Assembly: GCA_963715635.1 (NCBI GenBank)
Contig: OY970261.1
Coordinates: 3,968,001-4,032,000, forward strand
Length of the DNA: 64,000 nucleotides
Source of the DNA: JAPKZH01 sp963715635
GTDB taxonomy: Bacteria > Acidobacteriota > Aminicenantia > Aminicenantales > UBA4085
Direction of reading: 5' to 3'
The position numbers were made by a program, and so were the translations under genes. The notes under the pieces are model-generated. The model did not search any database. It was given only the letters and a program-made list of their open reading frames with translations, and had not been told where the DNA came from. This document shows positions 49,808-58,244 of this stretch, piece by piece (the first letter of the stretch is position 1; each line of letters begins with the position of its first letter).

Positions 49808-50153
49808 GGGACCTCTCTCTCCTTCCTTACTATTTCTATAGAAACTATGGGAATAATAGCATCAATAAGTTAGCACATTCTTCCCCCTTTGTCAACGCCC
49901 GGGACTTTGTCAACGCCCGGGAAAAAGCCCCTAGGTGGACCGCTGCGCCTGGAGGGAAAACGGGATGGCCGGCGGCCGCGCGCCTTCGGGCAGCAGGATG
50001 ACCCGATCTCCGATCTTCTCGCGGCCACCGATCTCCGTCCTATTTTTATCGATTCCCATCAAATATCAAAGAAACGCCCCGCCGACATTTTGATAGCCAA
50101 AACCCGCAACTTTTTGTAGGATAGGAGCGTTCCATAAAGGATAAGGTTGGTCA
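49808..50153. other. Intergenic region, 346 bases, divergent promoters likely
   Basis: No protein or RNA gene is recognised between the 54-residue protein (minus) and the gene at 50154 (plus). Apart from the 18-base tandem repeat at 49887-49922 nothing else stands out. Confidence 0.5.
49887..49922 (-). repeat. Perfect 18-base tandem duplication containing TTGACA
   Basis: CTTTGTCAACGCCCGGGA occurs twice head to tail. On the minus strand each copy contains TTGACA. The copy nearer the small membrane protein gene is 17 bases from TAACTT, a weak -10. The unit could be a duplicated promoter element or operator. Confidence 0.6.
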
Positions 50154-50972
50154 GTGTCAGAAATTTCTTTTAAGACAACGGGCCGATGGGCCGGGCTGAT
50201 GATCTGGTGTGCGGCAGCGGCGATTCCGCTCTTGTCCGGGCAGATGCCGCAACAGGACATGGGAGGCTTGCTGGATAAACTCTCCCAGAAAATCAAGGCC
50301 TCTTTTGATTATAAAAACTGGCGGGCGACGATTGTCTCCACAATTACAAAGACGGACAAAAACTGGACTCCCGAAGAAGTGACGGTTGTGACCAAGAACA
50401 TCGGGTCGTCCAATGAGGGCGAGCCCCAGGAAGAGATTTTAAGGGCTCTGCAAACGAAAAAGGGGAAGACGACGGACATCACGCAGAAATACGCCGAAGA
50501 AAGACGGAAAGAAAGGGAAAAAGCCAGAAGGAAGCGAGCGGAAGAAAAGACAAGCGCCTCTGCCGACGATGAACATGGAGGAGGGGCGATGTCATTGGAC
50601 GAGTTCCTTCCTTTCTCCGAAACAAAAAGAGGAGATTTTGAATTCCGCCTGCAGGATCGTCCGACCGCAGAGGGACAGACAATTTCAGTCCTTGACGTGC
50701 GAGCCAAGGTGAAAAACCAGAGGAACTGGGAAGGAACGTTCTTTTTTGATCCGGAGACATACGGCCTCATCAAGGTCAACCTTCGCCCCTCTCAGAATCC
50801 CAAAATGGTCAAAGAACTGACGATGCAGATCGATTTCGAGGTCCTCAACGACCGCTATTTGGTTTTGAAGAGGACGCAGTTCAAAGTCAACGGGGGCATT
50901 TTCATCAAGCATGTGCGCCAGATCGTCGAGGACGTGTATTCCAATTTCGAAGTCCTCGATGTGAAAAGTTGA
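50154..50972 (+). CDS. Exported protein of unknown function, possibly LolA/outer-membrane-lipoprotein-sorting-like
   Basis: A 272-residue protein with a signal peptide (hydrophobic AGLMIWCAAAAIPLLSG, cleavage near residue 30). Residues about 38-110 and 150-272 are beta-rich (FEFRLQDRPTAEGQTISVLDVRAKVKNQRNWEGTFFFDPETYGLIKVNLRPSQNPKMVKEL), as in half-barrel LolA/LppX folds that bind lipid. Between them lies a highly charged helix (EERRKEREKARRKRAEEK, about 115-135), which is unusual. The start is GTG at 50154. It lies 57 bases before a methyltransferase gene in the same direction. The fold assignment is tentative. Confidence 0.6.
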   Translation: MSEISFKTTGRWAGLMIWCAAAAIPLLSGQMPQQDMGGLLDKLSQKIKASFDYKNWRATIVSTITKTDKNWTPEEVTVVTKNIGSSNEGEPQEEILRALQTKKGKTTDITQKYAEERRKEREKARRKRAEEKTSASADDEHGGGAMSLDEFLPFSETKRGDFEFRLQDRPTAEGQTISVLDVRAKVKNQRNWEGTFFFDPETYGLIKVNLRPSQNPKMVKELTMQIDFEVLNDRYLVLKRTQFKVNGGIFIKHVRQIVEDVYSNFEVLDVKS

Positions 50973-51029
50973 CTTGGGTTCGGCGAGCCGATAAACTATC
51001 CTTCGTTTTTTGAGCAAGGAATTCACGCC

Positions 51030-51791
51030 GTGAGCAAGGAGAAAGTCGGGAGCTTCTACGACGTCGTCTGGACGGAATACGTCCCCGAGCTGGAGGCCTC
51101 CGAAAAACACTGGCGGCTCTTTTATTCGCCAGAAGAGGTCAGGGGCAAATCCGTCCTCGATGCCGGCTGCGGCACGGGCATCTTCAGCATCATCTTTGCC
51201 CGGAACGGCGCCGGCCGGGTCGTCGGCATCGACATCAGCCCCGGCAGCCTGGAGACGGCCAAGGGCCTGAAAGAAAGATTCAACTTGTCCAACGCCGAGT
51301 TCCGGCTGCAGGACATGCTCCGGCTCCCGTTTGCCGATGCCGCTTTCGACATCGTCTGGGCCTGGGGGACCGTTCACCACACGACCGACCCATTGCGGGC
51401 CGTCTCCGAACTCATCCGAGTCCTTCGACCCGGGGGTTCCCTTTTTTTGGCCGTTTACAAAAAGACCAAGGTCACCTTCATCCACGAGATCATCCGCAAG
51501 ACGCTGATCAAGACGCCGAGACGAACCTGGACGGCGCTCTCGAAGACCATGGCCTTTTTCCTGGCGCCTGTCGTGTTTGTTTTCAAGAAACGCGAGAAAT
51601 CACGAAAAGGCGAGAAGCTGGAAGAGCTTATCCTGGATTGGTATTTCGTTCCCATCCGGCATTATTATGCGCCCGAGGAGATCCAGGATTTCCTCGGGAA
51701 GAAGGGGCTTGCCGTGGAACAATTCCTGCCGGCGTCCGGGCGCTTCGACAGCTCTTCCAATTTTATTTTTAAAGCCCGGAAAAAATCCTAG
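51030..51791 (+). CDS. SAM-dependent methyltransferase (class I)
   Basis: A 253-residue protein with VLDAGCGTGIFSIIFARNGAG as motif I, VVGIDISPGSLE next, and FDIVWAWGTVHHTTDPLRAVSELIRVLRPGGSLFLAVYKKTK, a strong type 11 signature. The second half has basic and hydrophobic helices (FLAPVVFVFKKREKSRKGEKLEEL). It may act on a lipid, quinone or sugar. The start is GTG. It converges on the acyltransferase gene, 20 bases between stops. Confidence 0.8.
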   Translation: MSKEKVGSFYDVVWTEYVPELEASEKHWRLFYSPEEVRGKSVLDAGCGTGIFSIIFARNGAGRVVGIDISPGSLETAKGLKERFNLSNAEFRLQDMLRLPFADAAFDIVWAWGTVHHTTDPLRAVSELIRVLRPGGSLFLAVYKKTKVTFIHEIIRKTLIKTPRRTWTALSKTMAFFLAPVVFVFKKREKSRKGEKLEELILDWYFVPIRHYYAPEEIQDFLGKKGLAVEQFLPASGRFDSSSNFIFKARKKS

Positions 51792-51811
51792 CGGATGGAA
51801 GAACCTACGGC

Positions 51812-52579
51812 TTAGGCTTTGTCCATCTCGACCAGCTGACGGCGGTCGCGGATGCGCAGCGCCCGGCCGCCGACCGCGTAAGAATAATCAGGAAGGGACG
51901 CTGCCACGACCGACCCGGCGCCGATGACACTCCCCTGGCCGATGGTGACCCCATCGAGGACGATCACGCCGGCCCCCAGCCAGACGTCCTCGCCGATCCT
52001 GATTCCCCCTTTGGTGAAAGACGGCTGGAACATGATCGGTGTCGATGTGTCCGAGAAATTGTGGTTTCCGCCCGCTACGAGATAGCATTGGCCGGCTAGG
52101 AAACAGTATTTGCCCAGCCGGATTTCCGTTTCGGAGAGCAGGCTGCAGTTGGCCGAGACATTGCAATAGTCGTCGAGGGCGATCGAGCCTTCCTTGCAGC
52201 TCAGGATCGAGTTTCTCCCGATGTAGACATTGTTCCCGATCTGAATGCCTTGGTTGGCTTCGCCCTTGGCATCTAGGACTGCGTTGTCATCGATGAACGT
52301 ATTATCCCCGACAATGATCTTGTGGGGATGGCGGAGCGTGATGTTCCTGCCGAAGACGACGCCTTTGCCGACTTTTTTCAGGAGGCGGGGATAGAAGACT
52401 TTGCGCAGCCAAAAGCCGAGCGCGCCGGGGGCGGGAGTGATGAAATGATTGATGAATTCATACTTGATGAATCCCCAAAGGCTTTTCCGCCCGAGAAAAA
52501 GGCGGGAATACTTGGAGGACAGCGACCGCTCCCGGTCGATGAGCTCTTTTTGGGTGCTGCTCCGGAATTCCTTTGCCAT
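51812..52579 (-). CDS. Hexapeptide-repeat (left-handed beta-helix) acyltransferase
   Basis: A 255-residue protein. From about residue 80 it consists of hexapeptide turns (GKGVVFGRNITLRHPHKIIVGDNTFIDDNAVLDAKG, IQIGNNVYIGRNSILSCKEGSIALDDYCNVSANCSL), ending with IGEDVWLGAGVIVLDGVTIGQGSVIGAGSVV, the usual acetyltransferase close. The GGNHNFSD segment supplies a candidate catalytic histidine. It would O- or N-acetylate a sugar. The ATG at 52579 is chosen. An in-frame TTG at 52624 coincides with a TTGAAT box 18 bases from TATGCT, so it reads better as a promoter. It is the last gene of the 55793 glycan cluster. Confidence 0.75.
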   Translation of the reverse strand: MAKEFRSSTQKELIDRERSLSSKYSRLFLGRKSLWGFIKYEFINHFITPAPGALGFWLRKVFYPRLLKKVGKGVVFGRNITLRHPHKIIVGDNTFIDDNAVLDAKGEANQGIQIGNNVYIGRNSILSCKEGSIALDDYCNVSANCSLLSETEIRLGKYCFLAGQCYLVAGGNHNFSDTSTPIMFQPSFTKGGIRIGEDVWLGAGVIVLDGVTIGQGSVIGAGSVVAASLPDYSYAVGGRALRIRDRRQLVEMDKA

Positions 52580-52647
52580 TGTTAGGCGAATTTTAGCATA
52601 AACCTTTTTCGCATGTCCATTCAATGGAGCATAGTCGTTCCCAGGCT

Positions 52648-53616
52648 TTACAGCCAGCCGGCGTCCCTGTACCAGGCTACCGTCTGGGACATGCCTTTTT
52701 GGAAATATGTCTTCGGGGCATACCCCAGCTCGCTCACGGCCTTTTGGATCGAGAGGGGTTTGGGATGGACGAAAAAGCTCAACCGGGAGGGGCTAAGCGG
52801 AGCCTCTTTTTTAAAGAGAGAAAACGCCTTTCCCATCAGCCAGGCTGCGGCGCTCACAGGGAACTGCGGAGGATGAAAGCGTGGGATCTTTTTCCCCGAA
52901 GCCGCGGCGATCGTTTCGACGATGATCCTGACCGTCAGCACTTCGGGCCCTGCCAGATGATAGATTTCGCCGCGCCTGCCTTTCTCTGCACAGAGCATCG
53001 TGCCCTGGATCAGGTCCTGGATGAAGACGGGCGTCTGCAGCGTTTTTCCTTTTGAAACAAGGATGAATCGTCTCCTGGCGATGGCCCGGATCAGCTTGAA
53101 GGTGCGTCGGTCTTCAGGCCCGTACACCCAACCCGGCCTGACGATGACGACGTCCATGCCCCGCCGGGCGGACTCGAGCGCGATCGCCTCTCCTTCGAGC
53201 TTGGTCCGGTCATAGATGTCTTTGGGCCGAGGGAGATAATCTTCTCCGGCCACCTCGCCATTTTTCACATGGCCGAGGACGCCGGCCGAGCTGAAATGGA
53301 CGACCCTTCGAACGCCTGTCTCCCACGCCGCTTCCAAAACAGTCCGCGTGCCTTCGGCATTGACGGCATGGAATTCGCGCCTGCCGATTTGTGAAGCCCC
53401 CAGGGCCGAAGCCAGGTGAAAGATAATGTCCGTTTCCGTCAGGGCCTCTTTCAGGAGCGTGAGGTTCTGGATATGGCCTTCGACGGTCTCCAACCTGTCC
53501 AGGCCCAAGATTTTTTTGTCATGGACAAGGGCACGGACCTGCCATCCGTTCTGGAGAAGATGCCGGGCAAGATGTTTCCCGATAAATCCCGAGGCTCCCG
53601 TGATGAAGGCGCGCAT
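52648..53616 (-). CDS. NAD-dependent epimerase/3-beta-HSD-like sugar dehydrogenase
   Basis: A 322-residue extended SDR with GASGFIG at residues 7-13, HFSSAGVLG with the catalytic serine near 110, and Y135/K139 (IYDRTK). RPGWVYGPEDRRTFKLI and PVFIQDLIQGTMLCAEKGRRGEIYHLAG follow, typical of the nucleotide-sugar branch. The C-terminal helix set (FPVSAAAWLMGKAFSLFKKE) is hydrophobic. It lies nine bases after the GT4 gene in the same transcript. It is clearly different from the 14098/34413 epimerase pair. Confidence 0.85.
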   Translation of the reverse strand: MRAFITGASGFIGKHLARHLLQNGWQVRALVHDKKILGLDRLETVEGHIQNLTLLKEALTETDIIFHLASALGASQIGRREFHAVNAEGTRTVLEAAWETGVRRVVHFSSAGVLGHVKNGEVAGEDYLPRPKDIYDRTKLEGEAIALESARRGMDVVIVRPGWVYGPEDRRTFKLIRAIARRRFILVSKGKTLQTPVFIQDLIQGTMLCAEKGRRGEIYHLAGPEVLTVRIIVETIAAASGKKIPRFHPPQFPVSAAAWLMGKAFSLFKKEAPLSPSRLSFFVHPKPLSIQKAVSELGYAPKTYFQKGMSQTVAWYRDAGWL

Positions 53617-53625
53617 GGAGAAAGC

Positions 53626-54804
53626 TCACCTCTTCCGAAAATCTTTGATAGCCATATTTAATGTCAGGCTCATTTTTTCGAGATACCGGGGGTAGATATA
53701 TTCTCTCTGGGCCATGTCTTTTGCCGCGCGGGCCCGGGCCCTGGCTTCGTCGGAATGGAGCGCAAAAGAAAGGCCCTGCGCCAAGCTCTTCGGCTCGGGC
53801 GCAACCAGGATGGATATCGTCTCATCCAGGACCTGGGTGTGAGTCCACAGGTTGGTGGCAACAATCGGCTTTCCGGATTTGAGAAAGGAATATATTTTTA
53901 GGGGCGTGTTCGTTCCCGAAAGCCGCGGCGAAACCAGGATGTCCGACAAAGACATGTAAAGAGGGATTTGAGACGGCGGCACTTTCTCGATGAACACCAC
54001 CCTTCTGCCGACACCCAAGGCCTCGGCTTTAGGCTTCATGAGATCATGCTCGCGCCTGGTCCCGCCGACGATCAGGAGCACGGCCGGATCGGCCATTTTG
54101 GCAAAGGCTTCGACAAGCAGCGGAATGCCCTGGTAAGGCTCGAAGTTGCCGGCATAGAGGATGATGGGTTCTCCGTGCGGTGCAATTTCCTTCTTTTTCC
54201 GCCAGATAACGTCCAGGGGATAAAGTGAAGGTTCAAAATCGGCAAAATCGATGAAGTTTTCGAGAAACACGGCCTTCGCTCCGAATCCCTTTTTCTCAAC
54301 ATAATGGAGCAGGTCCTGACAAATGACGATGACGCTATGGGAGTTTTTGAGGACGAGCCTTTCCATCCACAGGAAGACATTCCGCAGGAGCGGGGAATGC
54401 GAGAACTCGAAGTTTTCCAGCTGCTGGGGGAGACTGGAATGCATGTCATAGATGTGGGGTGTTCCGAAGATTTTCCCCAGTGCGGCGCCGATCACGGCGG
54501 CCTCCTCGTGAGAGAAAATTACATCGTAACGGGTCTTGGCCAGCGCCCAAAAGGCGCCTGCCAGAAGAAGGAGGTCCAGGGGGATTTTAGCCAGCGAGGG
54601 GCCGATCCTGATCGAGCGGATCCCCATCAGGTTGGGAATCCTCGAAATCTGGAAATTCTTGAATTCTTTGTCTTCTCCGAGCGGATAGGTGATGAGGTTC
54701 GTCCGGTGGCCCAGGTCGGAAAGCGCCTTGATCCTGAAATAGACGCTGATCGGGGTACCCCGTGGCTGGAAAAACGGCTCGGGGGCGAGCATGAGTATTT
54801 TCAT
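53626..54804 (-). CDS. Family 4 glycosyltransferase
   Basis: A 392-residue GT-B enzyme. The acceptor half starts MKILMLAPEPFFQPRGTPISVYFRIKAL with a PRGTP loop. YDVIFSHEEAAVIGAALGKIFGTPHIYDMHS follows. The donor half has ILYAGNFEPYQGIPLLVEAFAKM, LLIVGGTRREHDLM, VVFIEKVPPSQIPLYMSLSDILVSPRLSGTNTPLKIYSFLKSGKPIVAT, where the usual EGxxxxxxE region reads SGTNTPLKIYSF. Such enzymes transfer sugars from nucleotide donors onto lipid-linked glycans. It follows the GT2 gene by 11 bases. Confidence 0.85.
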   Translation of the reverse strand: MKILMLAPEPFFQPRGTPISVYFRIKALSDLGHRTNLITYPLGEDKEFKNFQISRIPNLMGIRSIRIGPSLAKIPLDLLLLAGAFWALAKTRYDVIFSHEEAAVIGAALGKIFGTPHIYDMHSSLPQQLENFEFSHSPLLRNVFLWMERLVLKNSHSVIVICQDLLHYVEKKGFGAKAVFLENFIDFADFEPSLYPLDVIWRKKKEIAPHGEPIILYAGNFEPYQGIPLLVEAFAKMADPAVLLIVGGTRREHDLMKPKAEALGVGRRVVFIEKVPPSQIPLYMSLSDILVSPRLSGTNTPLKIYSFLKSGKPIVATNLWTHTQVLDETISILVAPEPKSLAQGLSFALHSDEARARARAAKDMAQREYIYPRYLEKMSLTLNMAIKDFRKR

Positions 54805-54815
54805 GAGCGGATGCT

Positions 54816-55793
54816 CTAGGACTCTTGATCTCGTTCCGAATCAATCACTTCGCGGACGACATAGATGTGCTTCTCAGCGGTCTCATGATAGGAACGGACT
54901 ATGATTTCCCCGAGCAGTCCCATGGTCACAAACTGGAAGCCGATGACGATGAGCAGAATCGCCAGAAGAAGGAGCGGGCGGTTGGCAATCCCCATCCTGA
55001 GAATCAGGCGTTGGTAGGATAGGATCAAAGCCAGGATGCCCCCCAGGACGCCCATGACCAGCCCAAACAGTCCGAAGATCTGGAGGGGCCGGGTGGAGTA
55101 ACTCAAGAGGAACTTGACGGTCAGGAGGTCCAGAAAGACCCGGATCGACTTGAGGATGTTATATTTGGATTTTCCGTGGATGCGAGGACGGTGGTTGACC
55201 TTGACTTCGGCAATCGTGACGCCCATGGTGCTGGCGATGGCCGGGATGAAGCGGTGCATCTCGCCGTAGAGCTTGATGTTCTTGACGATGTCTTTGCGAA
55301 AAGCCTTGAGCGTGCAGCCGTAATCATGGAGCTTGACCTTGGTGATCTTGGAGATGATCCAGTTGGCGGCCAGCGAGGGCAGCCGGCGGGAGACGAATTT
55401 GTCTTTCCGCTTGAGCCGCCAGCCGCTGACGATGTCGTTGCCCTCCTCGATCTTCTGGATGAGGAGGGGGAAGTCGTGGGGGTCGTTCTGCAGGTCGGCG
55501 TCCATGGTGATGATGATATCGCCGTGGGCATAATCGAACCCGGCGGACAAAGCGGCGGTCTGGCCGAAATTCTTGCGCAGCCGGATGAGCTTCATCCGGG
55601 AGTCTTCGGCCTTGAGCTCTTTCAGAAGCTGGAACGAGTTGTCCGTGCTCCCGTCGTCGATAAAGATCATCTCGAAGGGGATATTCAGGTTTTGGCAGGA
55701 GGCCCTGAGCTCCCGATAGAGCTCCGGCAGGTTTTCGGCTTCGTTGAAAACCGGGATCACAACAGAGAGCTTGATGCCTTTAGGCTTGTCCAT
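54816..55793 (-). CDS. Family 2 glycosyltransferase with two C-terminal membrane helices (GtrB/ArnC-type)
   Basis: A 325-residue enzyme. KLSVVIPVFNEAENLPELYREL, MIFIDDGSTDNSFQLL, RKNFGQTAALSAGFDYAHGDIIITMDADLQNDP (metal site) and HDYGCTLKAFRKDIVKNI are present, along with NHRPRIHGKSKYN. Two membrane helices (about residues 230-255 and 270-295) follow, as in GtrB and ArnC, which load glucose or aminoarabinose onto undecaprenyl phosphate. It is the first gene of the minus-strand cluster running to 51812. The ATG at 55793 has no Shine-Dalgarno but sits seven bases after a -10 box. Confidence 0.85.
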   Translation of the reverse strand: MDKPKGIKLSVVIPVFNEAENLPELYRELRASCQNLNIPFEMIFIDDGSTDNSFQLLKELKAEDSRMKLIRLRKNFGQTAALSAGFDYAHGDIIITMDADLQNDPHDFPLLIQKIEEGNDIVSGWRLKRKDKFVSRRLPSLAANWIISKITKVKLHDYGCTLKAFRKDIVKNIKLYGEMHRFIPAIASTMGVTIAEVKVNHRPRIHGKSKYNILKSIRVFLDLLTVKFLLSYSTRPLQIFGLFGLVMGVLGGILALILSYQRLILRMGIANRPLLLLAILLIVIGFQFVTMGLLGEIIVRSYHETAEKHIYVVREVIDSERDQES

Positions 55794-55800
55794 TGGCGCC

Positions 55801-55829
55801 AATATATCATAAAGAGGAACCACCGGCAA
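55801..55829 (-). promoter_or_regulatory. Promoter for the 55793-51812 glycan operon, apparently leaderless
   Basis: Minus-strand TTGCCG and TATATT are 17 bases apart, with TG one base before the -10 (extended form). The -10 ends seven bases before the ATG at 55793, so transcription should start at the start codon itself. Confidence 0.5.
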
Positions 55830-55852
55830 CAATCGGAGCCGCAAAATAAGAT

Positions 55853-55880
55853 TTGACTTGTGATTGAAATTTCTATATCT
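55853..55880 (+). promoter_or_regulatory. Promoter for the phosphoesterase gene
   Basis: TTGACT is followed after 15-16 bases by TATATCT, 25 bases upstream of the ATG at 55905. It is back to back with the promoter for the minus-strand operon. Confidence 0.45.
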
Positions 55881-55904
55881 TTTTGCTGACATTGAGCGGC
55901 TTCT

Positions 55905-58244
55905 ATGGGTTTCAAGAGGCGCGATTTTATTAAATGGGGAGGGGCTAGCCTCATCGGGGCTGGTCTGCAGACACCAAAACTCTTCTCATTGGGCCGGTCT
56001 GACCAGTCGGTTTCTCCATTCCTCAATGAGCGGCTTCTCGCCGAGGAGTATCCCTTTCCCTACGATGATCAAGTCTTTCATAGCGCCGAACGGATCACGA
56101 ATGTTCGGAGAAGCGCCGAGGATCCGTCAAGCTTTAAGGCCGGCCTTAATCTGCTACTCAAAGAAGGGAAAAAGCTCGATATCAAGGTCTTCGCCAGCGA
56201 CCGAAAAGAAACTCTTTCCCAGACGGGGGACGTTCAGTCTTTTTTGGCGGTCGAAGGGTTGCTCGACTGTATCCTGACAGGGCATGACAGCCCCCGGCTG
56301 TATTATCAGGTGCAGTATCGCGAAGGGCAGGGTCCCTGGAGGGCGCAAGCTCCCAGGAGCTTCCGACTGCCAAACGCCAACCTCCAAAATGGCGGCAGGG
56401 TCCAGGTTCTTTTCATCTCCGATGACCATAATTTTGACGACGGCGATTACAGCGTGCCCGAGGAATATAAGAAAACGAAAATTACCGGCGATTACGTCAA
56501 CGATATCTTGAGAAAGATACGGACGAATCCCAAGGCCGACCCGGGGTATCCCCTCAATAAGCTTATGAACGGCTTTTACCTGGCCAAGGCCATCCGATAC
56601 ATCATGAATTATGAAGACCCCGACGTGGTCATCAATTTGGGGGATACGACCGGCATCGGCGCCGGCTACCGATGGAAGGCCTGGGGGCTGCCGAGTGAGA
56701 ATCTGACAGACGCGGACTACGATTATATTGCCCGGACCCTGTGGCTGCGCACGAGAAAAGTCTTCTCCGGCCTGACCCCGAGCATGCCCGTTTACATGGC
56801 CATGGGCAACCACGATGGAGAGGAGGGCTGGAATTCACTCCGCTTCGAGTCCAAAGCATGGCGCAAGAAGTATTTTCCCCTGCCTGACCAGACAATCTAT
56901 CCGGAGGGCGGCCATCCGGACGGCAATTATTATGCCTTCTCCTGGGGGAGCGATCAAAACAATGAGGGCGGGGTCCAGTTTATCGTCCTCGACGTCACGG
57001 CCTTCTGCGGCGGGATCGAACCCAAGGCGATTTGTGATTGGACGCTCGGCCAGGAGCAACTGAACTGGCTTGAGAACGTCTTGAAGAGCAGCGATAAGGA
57101 TTGGAGCTTTGCCTGCTATCATCATGTCCTCGGGGGATGGCCGGCGGGGCCCGGCGAGACCGATACCCATCTCGCCTACGGACGCGGTCCGCTTTTCACG
57201 ACGTCCGATTATCAGAAATACGGCGACCCAAGCCGGATTGAACAACCCAAGCTCACCGAATGGGCGATAAAGTACGGGCTGAGAGGTTTTATCTACGGGC
57301 ATGACCACATCTTCAAGGTCAAAAAAATCGGCCCGGGCTTGAACCAGAAGGACCTGGTGGGCATCTGCTGCGGGACGACCAAGTATGTAGGCGAAAAAGG
57401 CTGGTGGCAGGGCAACTTATGGATGCAGAACTACGGCAACGGGCTCAAGACGAACCCGGATTTCTGGGGGCCGTCGGGGATCACGAAGTTGACCCTGAAG
57501 AACGAAGAAGCAAGGATCGATTATATCTTGACGGGATACACTGACAATTCCAACCTTCCCTGGACGGCCAACGACGGCGATATCCTCTCCACCACCATCC
57601 TTGTCAACCCGCCGCCGTCCATCCAGGTGGACAAGCCTTCTTTTGTTTTTCAAGTCCAAGAGGGGCGGGCTTTTCCGGGTTCTCAGGTGCTAAAAGTCAA
57701 GAACGGTGGAGGCCGGCTGCTCAATTTCGAGGTCAAGCCGAAGCAGGGCTGGATTAAGGTTTCTCCCGACAGCGGACGCTCTTGGGGCGCCTGGAAGGAT
57801 ATTGGGATTGTGCTTTCGACGAAGAACTTGAAATCCGGCACCTATGAGGGGACCATCAACGTCGAGAGCCCTGATGCTGCCAATAGCCCCCTCGAGGTCC
57901 GCATCCGATTGGAGGTCACTGACCCTCCGATCTATCCGCCCTTGGATTTCTTGGGAATGAGAAAAGAAGGGGCGGCCCCGGGCGCCCAGGGTTCTTCCAT
58001 CCTCCTCAACTGGAAGGTGAACCGCCTCAACAGCAACATCCAGAAATACCGGGTCTATTGGTTTGATAACCAGGGAAAGAGGCAGTCCTTGGCCGAAGTG
58101 AAAGCCTCGATCACCAACTGCACCTTTAAAAATGCCGCCAGAGATAAGGCATATACCTTTGCCATCACGGCCGTCGACGGCAAAAACAGGGAAAGCAATA
58201 CCGCTTTCACCACGGTCGGAAAAAGCTTGCTGAGCAGGATCTAA
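55905..58244 (+). CDS. Tat-exported calcineurin-like metallophosphoesterase with BACON-like and fibronectin-like domains
   Basis: A 779-residue protein. The N-terminus has a twin-arginine signal (R5-R6-D-F-I-K, then GGASLIGAGL), so it is exported folded, as fits a metal enzyme. The phosphoesterase motifs are ISDDHNFDDGD (about 170), NLGDTTG (about 246), MGNHDGE (about 300), CYHHVLGG (about 404) and YGHDHIFK (about 465). Residues about 570-655 resemble a BACON-type sandwich (PSFVFQVQEGRAFPGSQVLKVKNGGGRLLNFEVKPKQGWIKVSPDSG), and 660-779 the fibronectin-like module also found in the propeller proteins (YRVYWFDNQGK, YTFAITAVDGKNRES). Substrate unknown; possibly a surface phosphate ester. Its stop overlaps the next start by one base (TAATG). 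Confidence 0.8.
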   Translation: MGFKRRDFIKWGGASLIGAGLQTPKLFSLGRSDQSVSPFLNERLLAEEYPFPYDDQVFHSAERITNVRRSAEDPSSFKAGLNLLLKEGKKLDIKVFASDRKETLSQTGDVQSFLAVEGLLDCILTGHDSPRLYYQVQYREGQGPWRAQAPRSFRLPNANLQNGGRVQVLFISDDHNFDDGDYSVPEEYKKTKITGDYVNDILRKIRTNPKADPGYPLNKLMNGFYLAKAIRYIMNYEDPDVVINLGDTTGIGAGYRWKAWGLPSENLTDADYDYIARTLWLRTRKVFSGLTPSMPVYMAMGNHDGEEGWNSLRFESKAWRKKYFPLPDQTIYPEGGHPDGNYYAFSWGSDQNNEGGVQFIVLDVTAFCGGIEPKAICDWTLGQEQLNWLENVLKSSDKDWSFACYHHVLGGWPAGPGETDTHLAYGRGPLFTTSDYQKYGDPSRIEQPKLTEWAIKYGLRGFIYGHDHIFKVKKIGPGLNQKDLVGICCGTTKYVGEKGWWQGNLWMQNYGNGLKTNPDFWGPSGITKLTLKNEEARIDYILTGYTDNSNLPWTANDGDILSTTILVNPPPSIQVDKPSFVFQVQEGRAFPGSQVLKVKNGGGRLLNFEVKPKQGWIKVSPDSGRSWGAWKDIGIVLSTKNLKSGTYEGTINVESPDAANSPLEVRIRLEVTDPPIYPPLDFLGMRKEGAAPGAQGSSILLNWKVNRLNSNIQKYRVYWFDNQGKRQSLAEVKASITNCTFKNAARDKAYTFAITAVDGKNRESNTAFTTVGKSLLSRI

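Noticed and set aside
52580..52624. TTG at 52624 as start of the hexapeptide acyltransferase
   Set aside because: It coincides with a TTGAAT box spaced 18 bases from TATGCT, and the added residues have no family support.
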